A DNA stretch of 64,000 bases from Rhodothermales bacterium (lineage in GTDB: Bacteria; Bacteroidota; Rhodothermia; Rhodothermales; JANQRZ01), in the NCBI GenBank assembly GCA_039944855.1, contig JBDUXZ010000029.1, positions 1 to 64,000 of the forward strand, written 5' to 3'. The position numbers and the translations under genes are program-made. Position 1 is the first letter of the stretch. Every line of letters starts with the position of its first letter. The notes beneath the pieces were generated by a model, which was given only the letters and a program-made list of their open reading frames with translations, searched no databases and was not told the DNA's origin. Positions 45,862 through 55,241 of the stretch are shown here, in pieces.

Positions 45862-46827
45862 ATGCCTCGCCTCCTCCTCGCGCTCACCCTCGGCCTAACC
45901 CTCGCCGCCTGCGACTTCGAGCAGGTGATCGAGCTCGACGTGCCGCCCTACGAGCCCCGCCTCGTCCTCGGCGGCTTCCCGACGCCGGACAGCGTGTTCA
46001 CCGTCCGCGTCGGCCGCAGCGCCTCGGCCCTCACCCCGACGGACTTCGACCCCCTCGCCCTCGTCGTCGATGACGCCCGCCTCGCCCTCTTCGACGCGGA
46101 CGGCACGTTCCTCGACTCGCTCTACCAATCGAGCCCGTTCTACGATGACTTCCCCACGCCCGGCGTCTACCGCTCCCTGAGCGGGCTGCGTCCTGAGCCC
46201 GGCCGGAGCTACACCCTCCGCGTCGACGCACCCGGTCTGCCCTCCGTCCGAGCGACGACGCGGCTCCCCGAGCCGATCACGTTCGCCGTTCGCGTGGACG
46301 GCGTCGCGGAGGACGTGCCGGGCCGGGGGCGCATCGCCCGAGTCGTCGTCACGGTGCCGGACCCACCCGGACCTCAGGCCTACGCCCTCGGGATTCAGCA
46401 GACGGTCCGGTTCCAAGACGGCACCTCCTATGTCCAGCCCCTCCCGTTCTCCAGCGTCGATCAGGTGCTCCGCGAGAGCTTCGACCGGCTCGACGTGGCC
46501 GTTGATATCGACGTCGACATCGACCAGGGCCAGCGCACGTTCTACGGCCGCGCGCTCCTCCGCGACGCCACCTTCGCCGGCACAACCCGCCAGATCCCCC
46601 TCGACCTCGTGATCTTCGACACCGGCTCGGCGGAGCGGGACCCCGTCGTCGTCACCCTCGCCGTCCTCGACGACGACTACGTCCGCTACCAGCAGACGCT
46701 CGCGCTTCAGGACATCAACGGGGACAATCCCTTCGCCGAGCCCGTCCGCATCCACTCGAACGTCGAGGGCGGCCTCGGGGTGTTCGCAGGCTACGCCGGT
46801 TCGTCGGTGGTCGTCGATATCGAGTAG
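45862..46827 (+). CDS. DUF4249 lipoprotein
   Basis: A 321-residue lipoprotein with signal MPRLLLALTLGLTLAACDFE, acylated Cys at 17. The mature protein starts with the usual DUF4249 lead EQVIELDVPPYEPRLVLGG, followed by beta-rich sequence (FTVRVGRSASAL, VDDARLALFDADG, SGLRPEPGRSYTLRV) and ends with HSNVEGGLGVFAGYAGS, a family signature. DUF4249 proteins sit next to TonB receptors in Bacteroidota and are thought to act as their surface-exposed partners. Here the receptor gene is directly upstream. Confidence 0.93.
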   Translation: MPRLLLALTLGLTLAACDFEQVIELDVPPYEPRLVLGGFPTPDSVFTVRVGRSASALTPTDFDPLALVVDDARLALFDADGTFLDSLYQSSPFYDDFPTPGVYRSLSGLRPEPGRSYTLRVDAPGLPSVRATTRLPEPITFAVRVDGVAEDVPGRGRIARVVVTVPDPPGPQAYALGIQQTVRFQDGTSYVQPLPFSSVDQVLRESFDRLDVAVDIDVDIDQGQRTFYGRALLRDATFAGTTRQIPLDLVIFDTGSAERDPVVVTLAVLDDDYVRYQQTLALQDINGDNPFAEPVRIHSNVEGGLGVFAGYAGSSVVVDIE

Positions 46828-46884
46828 GTGGAGCACCGACCCGTCGGCCATCGCGTCGGTACCTTCGGCTTTTCGCCTCGCCCC

Positions 46885-48006
46885 ATGCGCCCCGACTCCG
46901 CTCCACCCGTTCCCGTGCCGCTCGGCGGCGGTCGCACGTACGCGATCCACCTCCGCCCCCTCGCTGACGCCCCGGCGCTGCTGCACGAAGCCGGGCTGCG
47001 CGTCGGGCCGTGCCTCGTCGTGACGGATGCGAACGTGGCCGCTCTCTATCTGCGCCCGCTGCGCGAGGCGGTGGAGGCCGCGGGCTGGACGGTGCACACG
47101 CAGATTCTGCCACCCGGCGAAGAGACCAAATCCGCCGCCCATCTCACCGCGCTCCACGATTGGGCGCTCGAACTCGGGCTCGACCGGAAGACGCCTCTCC
47201 TCGCGCTCGGCGGCGGCGTCGTCGGCGACCTCGCGGGGTTCGCGGCGGCTACGCTGCTGCGCGGGCTCCCGCTCGTCCACCTCCCGACGACGCTCGTAGC
47301 GCAGGCCGACAGCGCCATCGGCGGCAAGACGGGGATCAATCACGCGACGGGCAAGAACCTCATCGGCACGTTCTGGCAACCGCGCTTTGTACTCGCCGAT
47401 CCGGCCACGCTCCAGACCCTCCCCGAGCGCGAGTGGACGAGCGGGCTCGCCGAAGTCGTCAAAGCCGCCCTCATCGCCGACGCCGACTTCTTCGCGTGGC
47501 TCGACGCTCGGTGGGAGGACGTGATGGCGCGCGAGCCCGAGGCCGTCGCCGCGCTCGTTCGCCGCGCGGCGGGGATCAAAGCCGAGATCGTCGCCGAGGA
47601 CGAGCGGGAGGCGGGGCGGCGGGCGCTCCTCAACTTCGGGCACACGTTCGGCCACGCGATCGAGCGGGCGGCGGGCTACGGGACGTTTACGCACGGCGAG
47701 GCCGTGGCGGTCGGGATGCGGGCCGCGCTGCACCTCTCGCACGCGCTCCGGCCCGACGCATCGTTCGACCGCGCCGATGCGCTCGTTGCCCGGTTACCCG
47801 TCCCGTCCGGCCTCGCGACGATTCCCACGGCCGCACTCACCACTGCGATGCAGACGGACAAGAAGCGCGACGCGGGGCAGCTCCGGTTCGTCGTGCTCGA
47901 TGAAATCGGACGGGCGCGGCTCGCCGACGGCGTGACGCCGGAGGCCGTGGCGGCGGCGTGGGCGTACGCGAAGAACACGCGATATTCGGCGGACGGCGCG
48001 CGCTGA
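46885..48006 (+). CDS. aroB: 3-dehydroquinate synthase AroB
   Basis: A 373-residue NAD- and metal-dependent enzyme that cyclises DAHP to 3-dehydroquinate, second step of the shikimate pathway. Motifs: LGGGVVGDLAGFAAATLLRG, PTTLVAQADSAIGGKTGINH, KNLIGTFWQP, GLAEVVKAALI, LNFGHTFGHAIE with metal His, and QTDKKRDAGQLRFVVL. Start chosen at the ATG giving MRPDSAPPVPVPL. It stands between the DUF4249 gene and tamB with no other aro gene in the window. Cytosolic housekeeping function. Confidence 0.96.
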   Translation: MRPDSAPPVPVPLGGGRTYAIHLRPLADAPALLHEAGLRVGPCLVVTDANVAALYLRPLREAVEAAGWTVHTQILPPGEETKSAAHLTALHDWALELGLDRKTPLLALGGGVVGDLAGFAAATLLRGLPLVHLPTTLVAQADSAIGGKTGINHATGKNLIGTFWQPRFVLADPATLQTLPEREWTSGLAEVVKAALIADADFFAWLDARWEDVMAREPEAVAALVRRAAGIKAEIVAEDEREAGRRALLNFGHTFGHAIERAAGYGTFTHGEAVAVGMRAALHLSHALRPDASFDRADALVARLPVPSGLATIPTAALTTAMQTDKKRDAGQLRFVVLDEIGRARLADGVTPEAVAAAWAYAKNTRYSADGAR

Positions 48007-48076
48007 CCGTAGCGGCGGGCACTTCTTCCCCGTTCTTCGGTTCTCGCGTCGTGCGAGGGAAAACGCAGTCCTCCCC

Positions 48077-48110
48077 GTGCAGCCGCAGCGTGCAGCCGCA
48101 GCGTGCAGCT
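48077..48110. repeat. 13-base tandem repeat, about 2.6 copies
   Basis: The unit gtgcagccgcagc repeats at 48077-48089 and 48090-48102, with a partial third copy to 48110. It directly precedes the 20-base palindrome at 48112-48131 and the tamB start. Confidence 0.75.
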
Positions 48111-48111
48111 C

Positions 48112-48131
48112 AGACGCAGCATGCTGCGTCT
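48112..48131. promoter_or_regulatory. perfect 20-base palindrome upstream of tamB
   Basis: agacgcagcatgctgcgtct reads the same on both strands. It ends 14 bases before the tamB GTG start at 48146. It could bind a dimeric regulator or form a hairpin or cruciform that hides the start. Confidence 0.55.
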
Positions 48132-48145
48132 CTACCTCTACTCCC

Positions 48146-51100
48146 GTGCGATTCCTGATCCGACTTCCGGCCCGCGTGCTGACGGCGGTGGCGCTCCTCG
48201 CCTTCGCCGCCGTGCTGCTGTTCTTCGGGCTGACGCGGACGCAGGTCGGGCGCGACGGGCTGCGCGGACAGATCGAGCGGGCGTTCGCCGAGCAGTTCCG
48301 CGGCAGCATCGAAATCGGCCAGTTGACGGGCAACCTCGTCTACGACCTCTACGCCACCGACGTCCGGCTGCTCGACCCCGAGGGCCGCGTCGTGCTCGCC
48401 GCCGATTCCGTCGTCGTCGCGCCGACGTGGTGGGGGCTCGTCCGACGGAAGCTCGTGATCGACGACGCGACGGTCTTCCGGCCGCGCATCGACCTCGTCC
48501 GCAGCGACAGCGGGCGGTGGAACCTCGCCGACGTGTTCGCCTCGCGGAAGCCGCGCACGGGGCCGAGCAACCCGCTGGACTTTTCGGCCCCGTCGATCCG
48601 ACTCGTCGACGCCGTGCTCACGACGCAGCGCGAGGGCGAGGCACCCGCCATCGTGCAGCGCGGCACGCTCTTCGACTACACCACGGCGACGGTCACCGAC
48701 CTCGACCTCCGCGCCGACCTCCGGTGGAGCCGGGAGCAGCGGCTGATCCGCGTTCGGGAGCTGTCGGCCTCGTTCGTGGAGCCTAACGTCCAGATTCGGC
48801 GGTTCGAAGGCGCGCTCGACTTCTCGGACGGTGACGTGCGGCTGCGCGACATCGAACTCGCGCTGAGGGATAGTTGGCTCGCGGGCGATTTCTCGCTCGT
48901 GCGTTCCGACGATGACCGTCCGCGTGTTTTTGCCCTCTTGCTGGAGCCGAGCCGGATCGTCGGCGACGAGCTGCGGCGGATCGTGCCGGCGTCGCCGCTC
49001 GCCGACGCGGTGGAGATCGCGGCCGAGGCGCGTGGCCCGCTCGACGACCTCACCGTGGACTTCCTCACGCTCGAACGCGGCGCGACCGACCTCCGGCTCG
49101 AAGGCTCGCTCACCGGACTGCCCGATTCCGCCGCCTTCGCCGTGACGACACTGGGCTCGACGCTCCACCCGCGCGACGTCGAGGCGCTGCTGCCGACGCT
49201 CCGGCTGCCGGACCTTCGCGGGCTTGGCACCGTCGCGGTGCAGGGCGATGCGACCGGGGCCGTCGGCGGCGGGCGCGGGTTCCGCGTTGCCTCGGCGCTC
49301 GACGTGCGGACGGACGCGGGCCGGGCCGACGGGACGTTCCGTCTGCGGCAGCGTCCGGGCCGCGCCCTCGCCTATTCCGTCGACGCCGACGTGCGCAATC
49401 TCGATCCCGGCCGCATCCTCGCCGACCCCGCCCTCGCAGGCGATCTCACGGGCCGCGTCGCGCTCGACGGCTGGGGGACGAACGGGCAGGCGCTCGACGC
49501 GCAGCTCCGCCTCGCCCTCACCGAGTCGCGCTTCGCGAATCGCGACTTCGAAGCGCTCGATGCCGACGTGACGGCGGAGGGGCTCCGACTCTCGGGCGAC
49601 GTCGCGCTCACCGCTGGCGGCGCTCTCCGCGCGAGCGGCACGGCCGACCTCGCGAGTGCCACGCCCGCGTTCGACCTCGCCCTCGCCGCCGACGGGTTCG
49701 ACCTCCGCCGCCTGCTCGACGGCGCCCCCCCGACGCAGCTCACGGCCGACGCCACACTCGTCGGCTCGGGCCGCAGCCTCGACGATTTCAGCGGTGACCT
49801 CACCTTCCGCTTCGACCCGTCCACGCTCACGCTCGCCGACGAGCCCCGGCCGATCCCCGCGCATACGACGGCGCTCCGCCTCCGCCCCGCCGGCTCCGCC
49901 GAGCCCCGGATCGACCTCGACAGCGACCTCCTCGCCCTCCGCGTGCGCGGCGACCTCGACGCGAGCGCGTTCGTCGCGCTCACCGCGCAGTGGACCGACG
50001 CCGTCGCGCGGACCGTGCAGGCCGAGCAGGCGAAGTATTACCACCCGCCCGCTGACAGCCTGCGGCGCGTGCCGTCGCCTTCGCGCCCCGCTGTCGTCGC
50101 GGACCCGCAGGATCTCACGTTCGACGTGGAGATCCGCCGGCCGGCTGCGCTGCGCGCCCTCCTGCCTGGCTTCCCGGCCCTCGCCCCCGGCACCGCGCTC
50201 GACGCCCGGGCGACGTTCGCCCCCGACTCGCTCGTGCTCGACCTCGAAGCGCAGGGCGACTCGCTCCGCGTGCCCGGCTTCTTCAGCGGGCCGTTCGCGG
50301 GCACGCTCGCGCTCCGCAGCGGGTACGGGCCGAGCCTCCTCGGCCGCACCGCGCTCGACCTCGCCCTCCGCGCCGACACCCTCCGCATCCCGATCGGTCC
50401 GCTCGCCGACGCGACGGCCGGGCTCCGCCTGCGCGGCCGGCAGGCCGACCTCACCGTCCGCAGCGCGCAGATCGGCGACGCCGGCCGCTTCGATTTGGAG
50501 GCGGGCCTCGACCTCCGGCCCGACCTCACCCGGCTCGACCTTCGCGAGGTCGTCGCCGAGGTCGGCGGGCAGACGTGGGCCGCGACCGGGCCGCAGACCG
50601 TCGACCTCTACGCCGACGCGATCGTGCTCCGTTCGCTCGCCTTCGAGCGCCGGCAGACAGCCGATCCGCCGCCGCGTCTCGCCCTCCACGGCGTCCTCTC
50701 CCCGCTCGCCAGCGACAGCCTGTTCGTCGACGCTACGGCGCTCGACCTCGACGAGGTGTTCACGATCGTCGGCCTGCGACAGCTCTTCGGTGGCGAGCTC
50801 GACGCGCGCTTCGCCGTGGCGGGCGTGCTCGGGCAGCCGACCGTCGTCGGCGCGGCGACGGTCGAGGAGTTCGCGTTCGCGGGACGGCGGGCGGGGCGGA
50901 TCGGGCTCACGAGCAGCGTGCTCCCCGACGGCGGCGGCCTCGCCGTCGACCTCCATCTGATGCCCGACGGCGACTCGCTCTCCGTCGTCAACGACCTCCG
51001 CGCGGCGGGCACCGTCCGCCTCCCCGGCACCGAGCCCGACGGCACGCGCGACCCCGGCGCGCTCGACCTCGCCCTCGACATCGACCGGCTCGACCTCTTC

Positions 51101-52735
51101 ATCTTCGACTGGCTCTTCCCCTCGATCATCGCCGACGCCGGCGGCTACGCGACGGGCGACGGGCGGATCACCGGCGTCCCCCGCGTGCCGCTCTTCGACG
51201 CCGACCTCCGCATCCGCGACGGGCGATTCCGCGTGCCCGACTTCGGCCTCGCGCTCGAAGCCGAGGGCCGCGTCACGGTGGACCGCGAGGGCTTCCACGT
51301 CCGCAACGCGCAACTCGCCGACAAGTCCGGCGGGCAGGGCCTCGTCCGCGGCGACATCCTCTTCAACGACTACCGATTCTTCTCCTTCGACCTCGCCGCC
51401 GACCTCGCCGAGCTGGAGATCATCGACGTGCCGGACTCGCGCGACCTCCCGTTCTACGGCTACATCCGCGCCACCGGCAGCGCGACGCTCACCGGGCCGA
51501 TCGACAACGTATTCCTCCGCGCGACGGACGCGCAGACCACGCCCGACAGCGAGATGTTCATCCCCGTCACCGCGAGCGGCCCGGCCAGCGACGCCGGCTT
51601 CCTCGTCTTCGCCGACTCGCTCGGGAACGTACCCGAGGTGGCCGAGCGGCGGAGCCTCATCGCGCAGCGGCCGGAAAACGAGCGGGCCTTCCTCGACGGC
51701 CTCGAAATGAACCTCGGCGTCGTCGCCCCGCCGGGCTCGACGGTCCACCTCGTCTTCGACCCGTCGATTGGCGACGTCATCACGGCCGTCGGGCGCGCCC
51801 AGCTCCAGCTCGTCATCCGCGAGGGCGAGTTTCTCACCTTCGGCACCTTCGACGTCGCGCGCGGCGACTACCTCTTCACCGCCGGCGACGTGTTCACGCG
51901 GCGGTTCGAGCTCGAAGAGGGCGGCACGCTGCAGTGGGACGGCGACCCCATCGACGCCCGGATCCAGCTCCCGGCGACGTACCGCACGCGGGCCTCGCTC
52001 GCCGGGCTCGACATCGCGGGCGTAGACCCGCGCCAGCGCGTCCCCCTCATCATCACGCTCGACGTGACGGGCCGCGTCACGAGTCCGCTCGTCGACCTCT
52101 CGATCGCCCTCGACGAGTCGAACCGGACCGTCGCGGGGGGCGAGGCGCTCCGCCGCCAGCTCAACCAGTCCGACCGGCAGGCCGAGTACGCCACGAGCGT
52201 GCTCCTCACGAACTCGTTCCTCCTCGCCCCGTCCGAGAACCCGCAGGCGATCCGCGAGGCTGCCGACGAGCTCTTCTTCACCTCGCTCTCGCAGCTCGTC
52301 TCCTCCCGCCTCAACCTCTTCCTCAACGACGCGCTCGGCTCCGAAAACATCGACGTTCTCTTCGGCGTGCAGCAGGGCGCGACGAGCGAGGACTTCGACC
52401 TGACGTACGGCGTCGCGCTGCGCCTGCTCGACGAGCGGCTCGTGATTCGGGGCGAGGGGATCTACCAGCGCTTGCAGGACCGGCCCGTGAGCGAGGAGTT
52501 GCAGGGCGAGGTCGCCGTCGAGGTGCGCCTCACGCCGTCCGTTTCGCTCGAAGTGTTCTACCGGCGCGAGGGCGACGTGCTCCTCGGCAGCGGGCTGAGC
52601 GCGACGCCGTACGGGGCCTACGGCGCGGGCATCAACTACGAGACCGACTTCGCGAGTTGGAACGCCCTCCTCCGTCGGATCATCGGCGAGGCGGCCGACG
52701 AGCACAACGAAGCCGCCAGCGCCGCGCCATTCTAA
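48146..52735 (+). CDS. tamB: translocation and assembly module protein TamB-like
   Basis: A 1529-residue inner-membrane-anchored protein. One N-terminal helix (LPARVLTAVALLAFAAVLLFFGL, ~5-27) is followed by a very long repetitive beta structure (GQLTGNLVYDLYATDVRLLDPEG, many GTVAVQG- and DADV-type strands) and the C-terminal TamB/DUF490 domain (LRGDI-type GDILFNDYRF, VHLVFDPSIGDVITAVGRAQLQL, FTAGDVFTRRFELEEGGTLQWDGDPIDARI). TamB/AsmA-like proteins form a lipid-carrying or outer-membrane-assembly bridge across the periplasm. Start is a GTG because upstream codons (to 48077) consist of a tandem repeat. No TamA/BamA-like gene is adjacent. Confidence 0.93.
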   Translation: MRFLIRLPARVLTAVALLAFAAVLLFFGLTRTQVGRDGLRGQIERAFAEQFRGSIEIGQLTGNLVYDLYATDVRLLDPEGRVVLAADSVVVAPTWWGLVRRKLVIDDATVFRPRIDLVRSDSGRWNLADVFASRKPRTGPSNPLDFSAPSIRLVDAVLTTQREGEAPAIVQRGTLFDYTTATVTDLDLRADLRWSREQRLIRVRELSASFVEPNVQIRRFEGALDFSDGDVRLRDIELALRDSWLAGDFSLVRSDDDRPRVFALLLEPSRIVGDELRRIVPASPLADAVEIAAEARGPLDDLTVDFLTLERGATDLRLEGSLTGLPDSAAFAVTTLGSTLHPRDVEALLPTLRLPDLRGLGTVAVQGDATGAVGGGRGFRVASALDVRTDAGRADGTFRLRQRPGRALAYSVDADVRNLDPGRILADPALAGDLTGRVALDGWGTNGQALDAQLRLALTESRFANRDFEALDADVTAEGLRLSGDVALTAGGALRASGTADLASATPAFDLALAADGFDLRRLLDGAPPTQLTADATLVGSGRSLDDFSGDLTFRFDPSTLTLADEPRPIPAHTTALRLRPAGSAEPRIDLDSDLLALRVRGDLDASAFVALTAQWTDAVARTVQAEQAKYYHPPADSLRRVPSPSRPAVVADPQDLTFDVEIRRPAALRALLPGFPALAPGTALDARATFAPDSLVLDLEAQGDSLRVPGFFSGPFAGTLALRSGYGPSLLGRTALDLALRADTLRIPIGPLADATAGLRLRGRQADLTVRSAQIGDAGRFDLEAGLDLRPDLTRLDLREVVAEVGGQTWAATGPQTVDLYADAIVLRSLAFERRQTADPPPRLALHGVLSPLASDSLFVDATALDLDEVFTIVGLRQLFGGELDARFAVAGVLGQPTVVGAATVEEFAFAGRRAGRIGLTSSVLPDGGGLAVDLHLMPDGDSLSVVNDLRAAGTVRLPGTEPDGTRDPGALDLALDIDRLDLFIFDWLFPSIIADAGGYATGDGRITGVPRVPLFDADLRIRDGRFRVPDFGLALEAEGRVTVDREGFHVRNAQLADKSGGQGLVRGDILFNDYRFFSFDLAADLAELEIIDVPDSRDLPFYGYIRATGSATLTGPIDNVFLRATDAQTTPDSEMFIPVTASGPASDAGFLVFADSLGNVPEVAERRSLIAQRPENERAFLDGLEMNLGVVAPPGSTVHLVFDPSIGDVITAVGRAQLQLVIREGEFLTFGTFDVARGDYLFTAGDVFTRRFELEEGGTLQWDGDPIDARIQLPATYRTRASLAGLDIAGVDPRQRVPLIITLDVTGRVTSPLVDLSIALDESNRTVAGGEALRRQLNQSDRQAEYATSVLLTNSFLLAPSENPQAIREAADELFFTSLSQLVSSRLNLFLNDALGSENIDVLFGVQQGATSEDFDLTYGVALRLLDERLVIRGEGIYQRLQDRPVSEELQGEVAVEVRLTPSVSLEVFYRREGDVLLGSGLSATPYGAYGAGINYETDFASWNALLRRIIGEAADEHNEAASAAPF

Positions 52736-52906
52736 CTGCCGTGCGCGGTGCGCGTCGCTCCGGCCGGGCCTCGCCCCACTACGGACCGGCGCGACGCCTC
52801 CCGCTTCCGTCAGCCGCCGTGCGAACCCTCGGCGAAGGGCGAACATGAAGTACCTTCTGCACGTAGCTCATTTCTTATCACCCTCTCCGCCCGTCTCCGC
52901 TCGTCC

Positions 52907-55033
52907 ATGCCCGACACCCGCGCCCAACTCAAGCGCCAGATCCTCGACCACCTCCGCAACAACGGCAAGAAGGCGTTTCGTCCCAAAGAGCTCAGCAAGC
53001 AGCTCAGCATCAAGGACAACCAGCGCTTCAAGCTCTTCCGCAGCGTGCTCGGCGAGCTCGACGAAGCCGGCCTCGTGGAGAAGGTGAAGGGGGGCCGCTA
53101 CCAGCACCGCTCGAAGCAGGAGTTGCACGGCGCCGAAGGCGTGCTCCAGATGCACCCGCAGGGCTACGGCTTCGTCATCGTCCCCGGCCAGAACGACCTC
53201 TTCGTCCGCGGCACCCGCCTCAAAACCGCCCTCGACGGCGACCGCGTGCGGATCTCGCTCGCCGCCCCCGTCCGCGGCCAGCGCAGCGACCGCCACCGCG
53301 AGGCCGAGATCCTCGAGGTTCTCGAACGCGGGCGGACCCGGACCGTCGGCACGTTCGACAAGATGGGCCACTTCGCCTTCGTCAAGCCCGACGACCAGCG
53401 GATGACGAAGGACATCTACGTCGCCAAGGAGAACTTCAACGGGGCGACGGAGGGCGACAAGGTCATCGTCTCGATCGAGAAGTACGACGACCCCAAGGCC
53501 TCGCCCGAAGGCCGCGTGCTCGAAGTGCTCGGCCGCGCCGACGACCCCGGCGTCGCCGTCCTCGCGATCGCCCTCAGCCAGGGCATCAAGCACGACTTCC
53601 CGAAGCCCGTCGAGCAGGAGGCCGAGCGGATCTCGCTCGACATCTCGAAGGCCGAAATCGAGCGGCGCCTCGACCTCCGCGCGAAGAACATCTTCACGAT
53701 TGACCCCGATGACGCGAAGGACTTCGACGACGCCATCCACATCGAGCGGCTCGAAAACGGCAACATCGAGCTCGGCGTCCACATCGCCGACGTGAGCCAC
53801 TACGTCAAGCAGGGCACGCTCCTCGACGCCGAGGCGTACGAGCGCGGGACGAGCACGTACCTCGTCGACCGCGTCATCCCGATGCTGCCCGAGAAGCTCT
53901 CCAACGGTGTCTGCTCCCTCCGCCCGAACGAGGACAAATGTGCCTACTCGTGCATCATGGAGGTCTCCTCGCGAGGCGCGGTCAAGAGCTACGAGATCCG
54001 CGAGACCGTCATCCACTCCAAGTTCCGCTTCACGTATGACGGGGCGCAGAACATCATCGACGGCGGCACGCAGGAGCACCCGCTCAAAGACGACGTCCTC
54101 CTCGCCGCCAAGCTCGCCCGGACGCTCACGAAGAAGCGCAAGCGCCAGGGCTCGATCGACTTCGACACGGACGAGGTGAAGGTCGTGCTCGACGCGAAGG
54201 GCAAGCCCGTCGACATCGTGCGGAAGGAGCGGCAGGAAGCGAACCGGCTGATCGAGGAGATGATGCTGCTCGCGAACCAGACCGTCGCCGCGCACATCGG
54301 CCAGCCCAAAGACGCCAAAGCGTTCGTTTACCGCATCCACGACCGGCCCGACCAGGAGAAGATTCAGGCCCTCCGTGATTACGTCAAGGCGTTCGGCTAC
54401 CAGCTCCCCGTCGGCCCCGACGGCAGCGTGGACCGGAAGGACCTCAACGAGCTGATCGAGCACGTGAAGGGGATGCCCGAAGGGCCGGTGGTGAAAGTCG
54501 CCGCGCTGCGGGCGATGGCGAAGGCGGTCTACTCGCCCGACAACATCGGGCACTACGGGCTCGGCTTCAAGTATTACTCGCACTTCACCTCCCCCATCCG
54601 CCGCTACCCGGACCTGATTGCGCACCGCCTCCTCAAGCATTACGCGACCGGCGGCAAGAGCGTGGACGAGGGCGCGCTCGAACAGACCTGCGACCACTGC
54701 TCGGCGCAGGAGCGGCAGGCCGTCTCGGCCGAACGCGAGTCGATCAAGCTGAAGGTCGTCGAGTACGTCAGCGAGCACGTCGGCGACGTGTTCGAGGGCG
54801 TGGTGACGGGCGTGACGAAGTTCGGCGTGTTCGTCGAGATGACGAAGCTGCTCGCCGAGGGGCTCGTGCACGTCCGCGACATGGACGACGACCACTACGA
54901 GTACGACGAGCGGAACTACACCCTCGTCGGCGTCCACACGCGGCGGACGATCCGCCTCGGCGACCCGGTGAAGGTGCAGGTCGCCGCCGCGAACGTCGAG
55001 ACCCGGAAGATCGACCTCGCCTTCGTGAACTGA
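52907..55033 (+). CDS. rnr: ribonuclease R
   Basis: A 708-residue 3'-to-5' exoribonuclease that degrades structured RNA. Domains in order: N-terminal winged helix (~5-60, ILDHLRNNGKKAFRPKELS), cold-shock domains (~75-220, GYGFVIVPGQNDLFVR and GHFAFVKPDDQRMTKDIYV), RNB catalytic domain with the metal Asp cluster DPDDAKDFDDAIH (~265-278), GLGFKYYSHFTSPIRRYPDL, and a C-terminal S1 domain (~620-705, GDVFEGVVTGVTKFGVFVEM). Length and order match RNase R (rather than RNase II). The start is the ATG giving MPDTRAQLKRQ. It is followed by a hairpin-rich intergenic stretch. Confidence 0.97.
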   Translation: MPDTRAQLKRQILDHLRNNGKKAFRPKELSKQLSIKDNQRFKLFRSVLGELDEAGLVEKVKGGRYQHRSKQELHGAEGVLQMHPQGYGFVIVPGQNDLFVRGTRLKTALDGDRVRISLAAPVRGQRSDRHREAEILEVLERGRTRTVGTFDKMGHFAFVKPDDQRMTKDIYVAKENFNGATEGDKVIVSIEKYDDPKASPEGRVLEVLGRADDPGVAVLAIALSQGIKHDFPKPVEQEAERISLDISKAEIERRLDLRAKNIFTIDPDDAKDFDDAIHIERLENGNIELGVHIADVSHYVKQGTLLDAEAYERGTSTYLVDRVIPMLPEKLSNGVCSLRPNEDKCAYSCIMEVSSRGAVKSYEIRETVIHSKFRFTYDGAQNIIDGGTQEHPLKDDVLLAAKLARTLTKKRKRQGSIDFDTDEVKVVLDAKGKPVDIVRKERQEANRLIEEMMLLANQTVAAHIGQPKDAKAFVYRIHDRPDQEKIQALRDYVKAFGYQLPVGPDGSVDRKDLNELIEHVKGMPEGPVVKVAALRAMAKAVYSPDNIGHYGLGFKYYSHFTSPIRRYPDLIAHRLLKHYATGGKSVDEGALEQTCDHCSAQERQAVSAERESIKLKVVEYVSEHVGDVFEGVVTGVTKFGVFVEMTKLLAEGLVHVRDMDDDHYEYDERNYTLVGVHTRRTIRLGDPVKVQVAAANVETRKIDLAFVN

Positions 55034-55067
55034 AGTCCCGGCCACGGCTTAATACCGATGGAGGAGA

Positions 55068-55174
55068 GTCCCTCCCCCTCGGAGGGGGAGGACAGGTGCG
55101 GGTCCGCCGCGCTCGGCGTAAACGCATCGGGTTCCCCAAGCGTCGCAGACCCCCCGCTCACCCCGCAAGCGGGG
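55068..55174. repeat. hairpin-rich intergenic element after rnr
   Basis: A first hairpin, gtccctccccct with agggggaggac (55068-55093, one bulged C), is followed by ccccgcaagcgggg (55161-55174) and further ctcggcggaggg. The first can serve as the rnr terminator. The mix of two hairpins over ~110 bases looks like a dispersed REP- or MITE-like element; there is no second copy in the window to confirm it. Confidence 0.45.
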
Positions 55175-55241
55175 CTCGCTGCCCCCCTCGGCGGAGGGCG
55201 GGTACGTTTCCATTAATTCCAAGTACCGCTTTTTTCCTCCC

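Noticed and set aside
48110-52846. A 1578-codon open frame antisense to tamB, and similar long antisense frames at 5282-8407, 3794-5245, 43438-45855 and 12270-14102
   Set aside because: High G+C removes stop codons from the reverse frames of real genes. Their translations are rich in Arg, Glu and Val repeats with no domain, while the opposite strand has complete known proteins.
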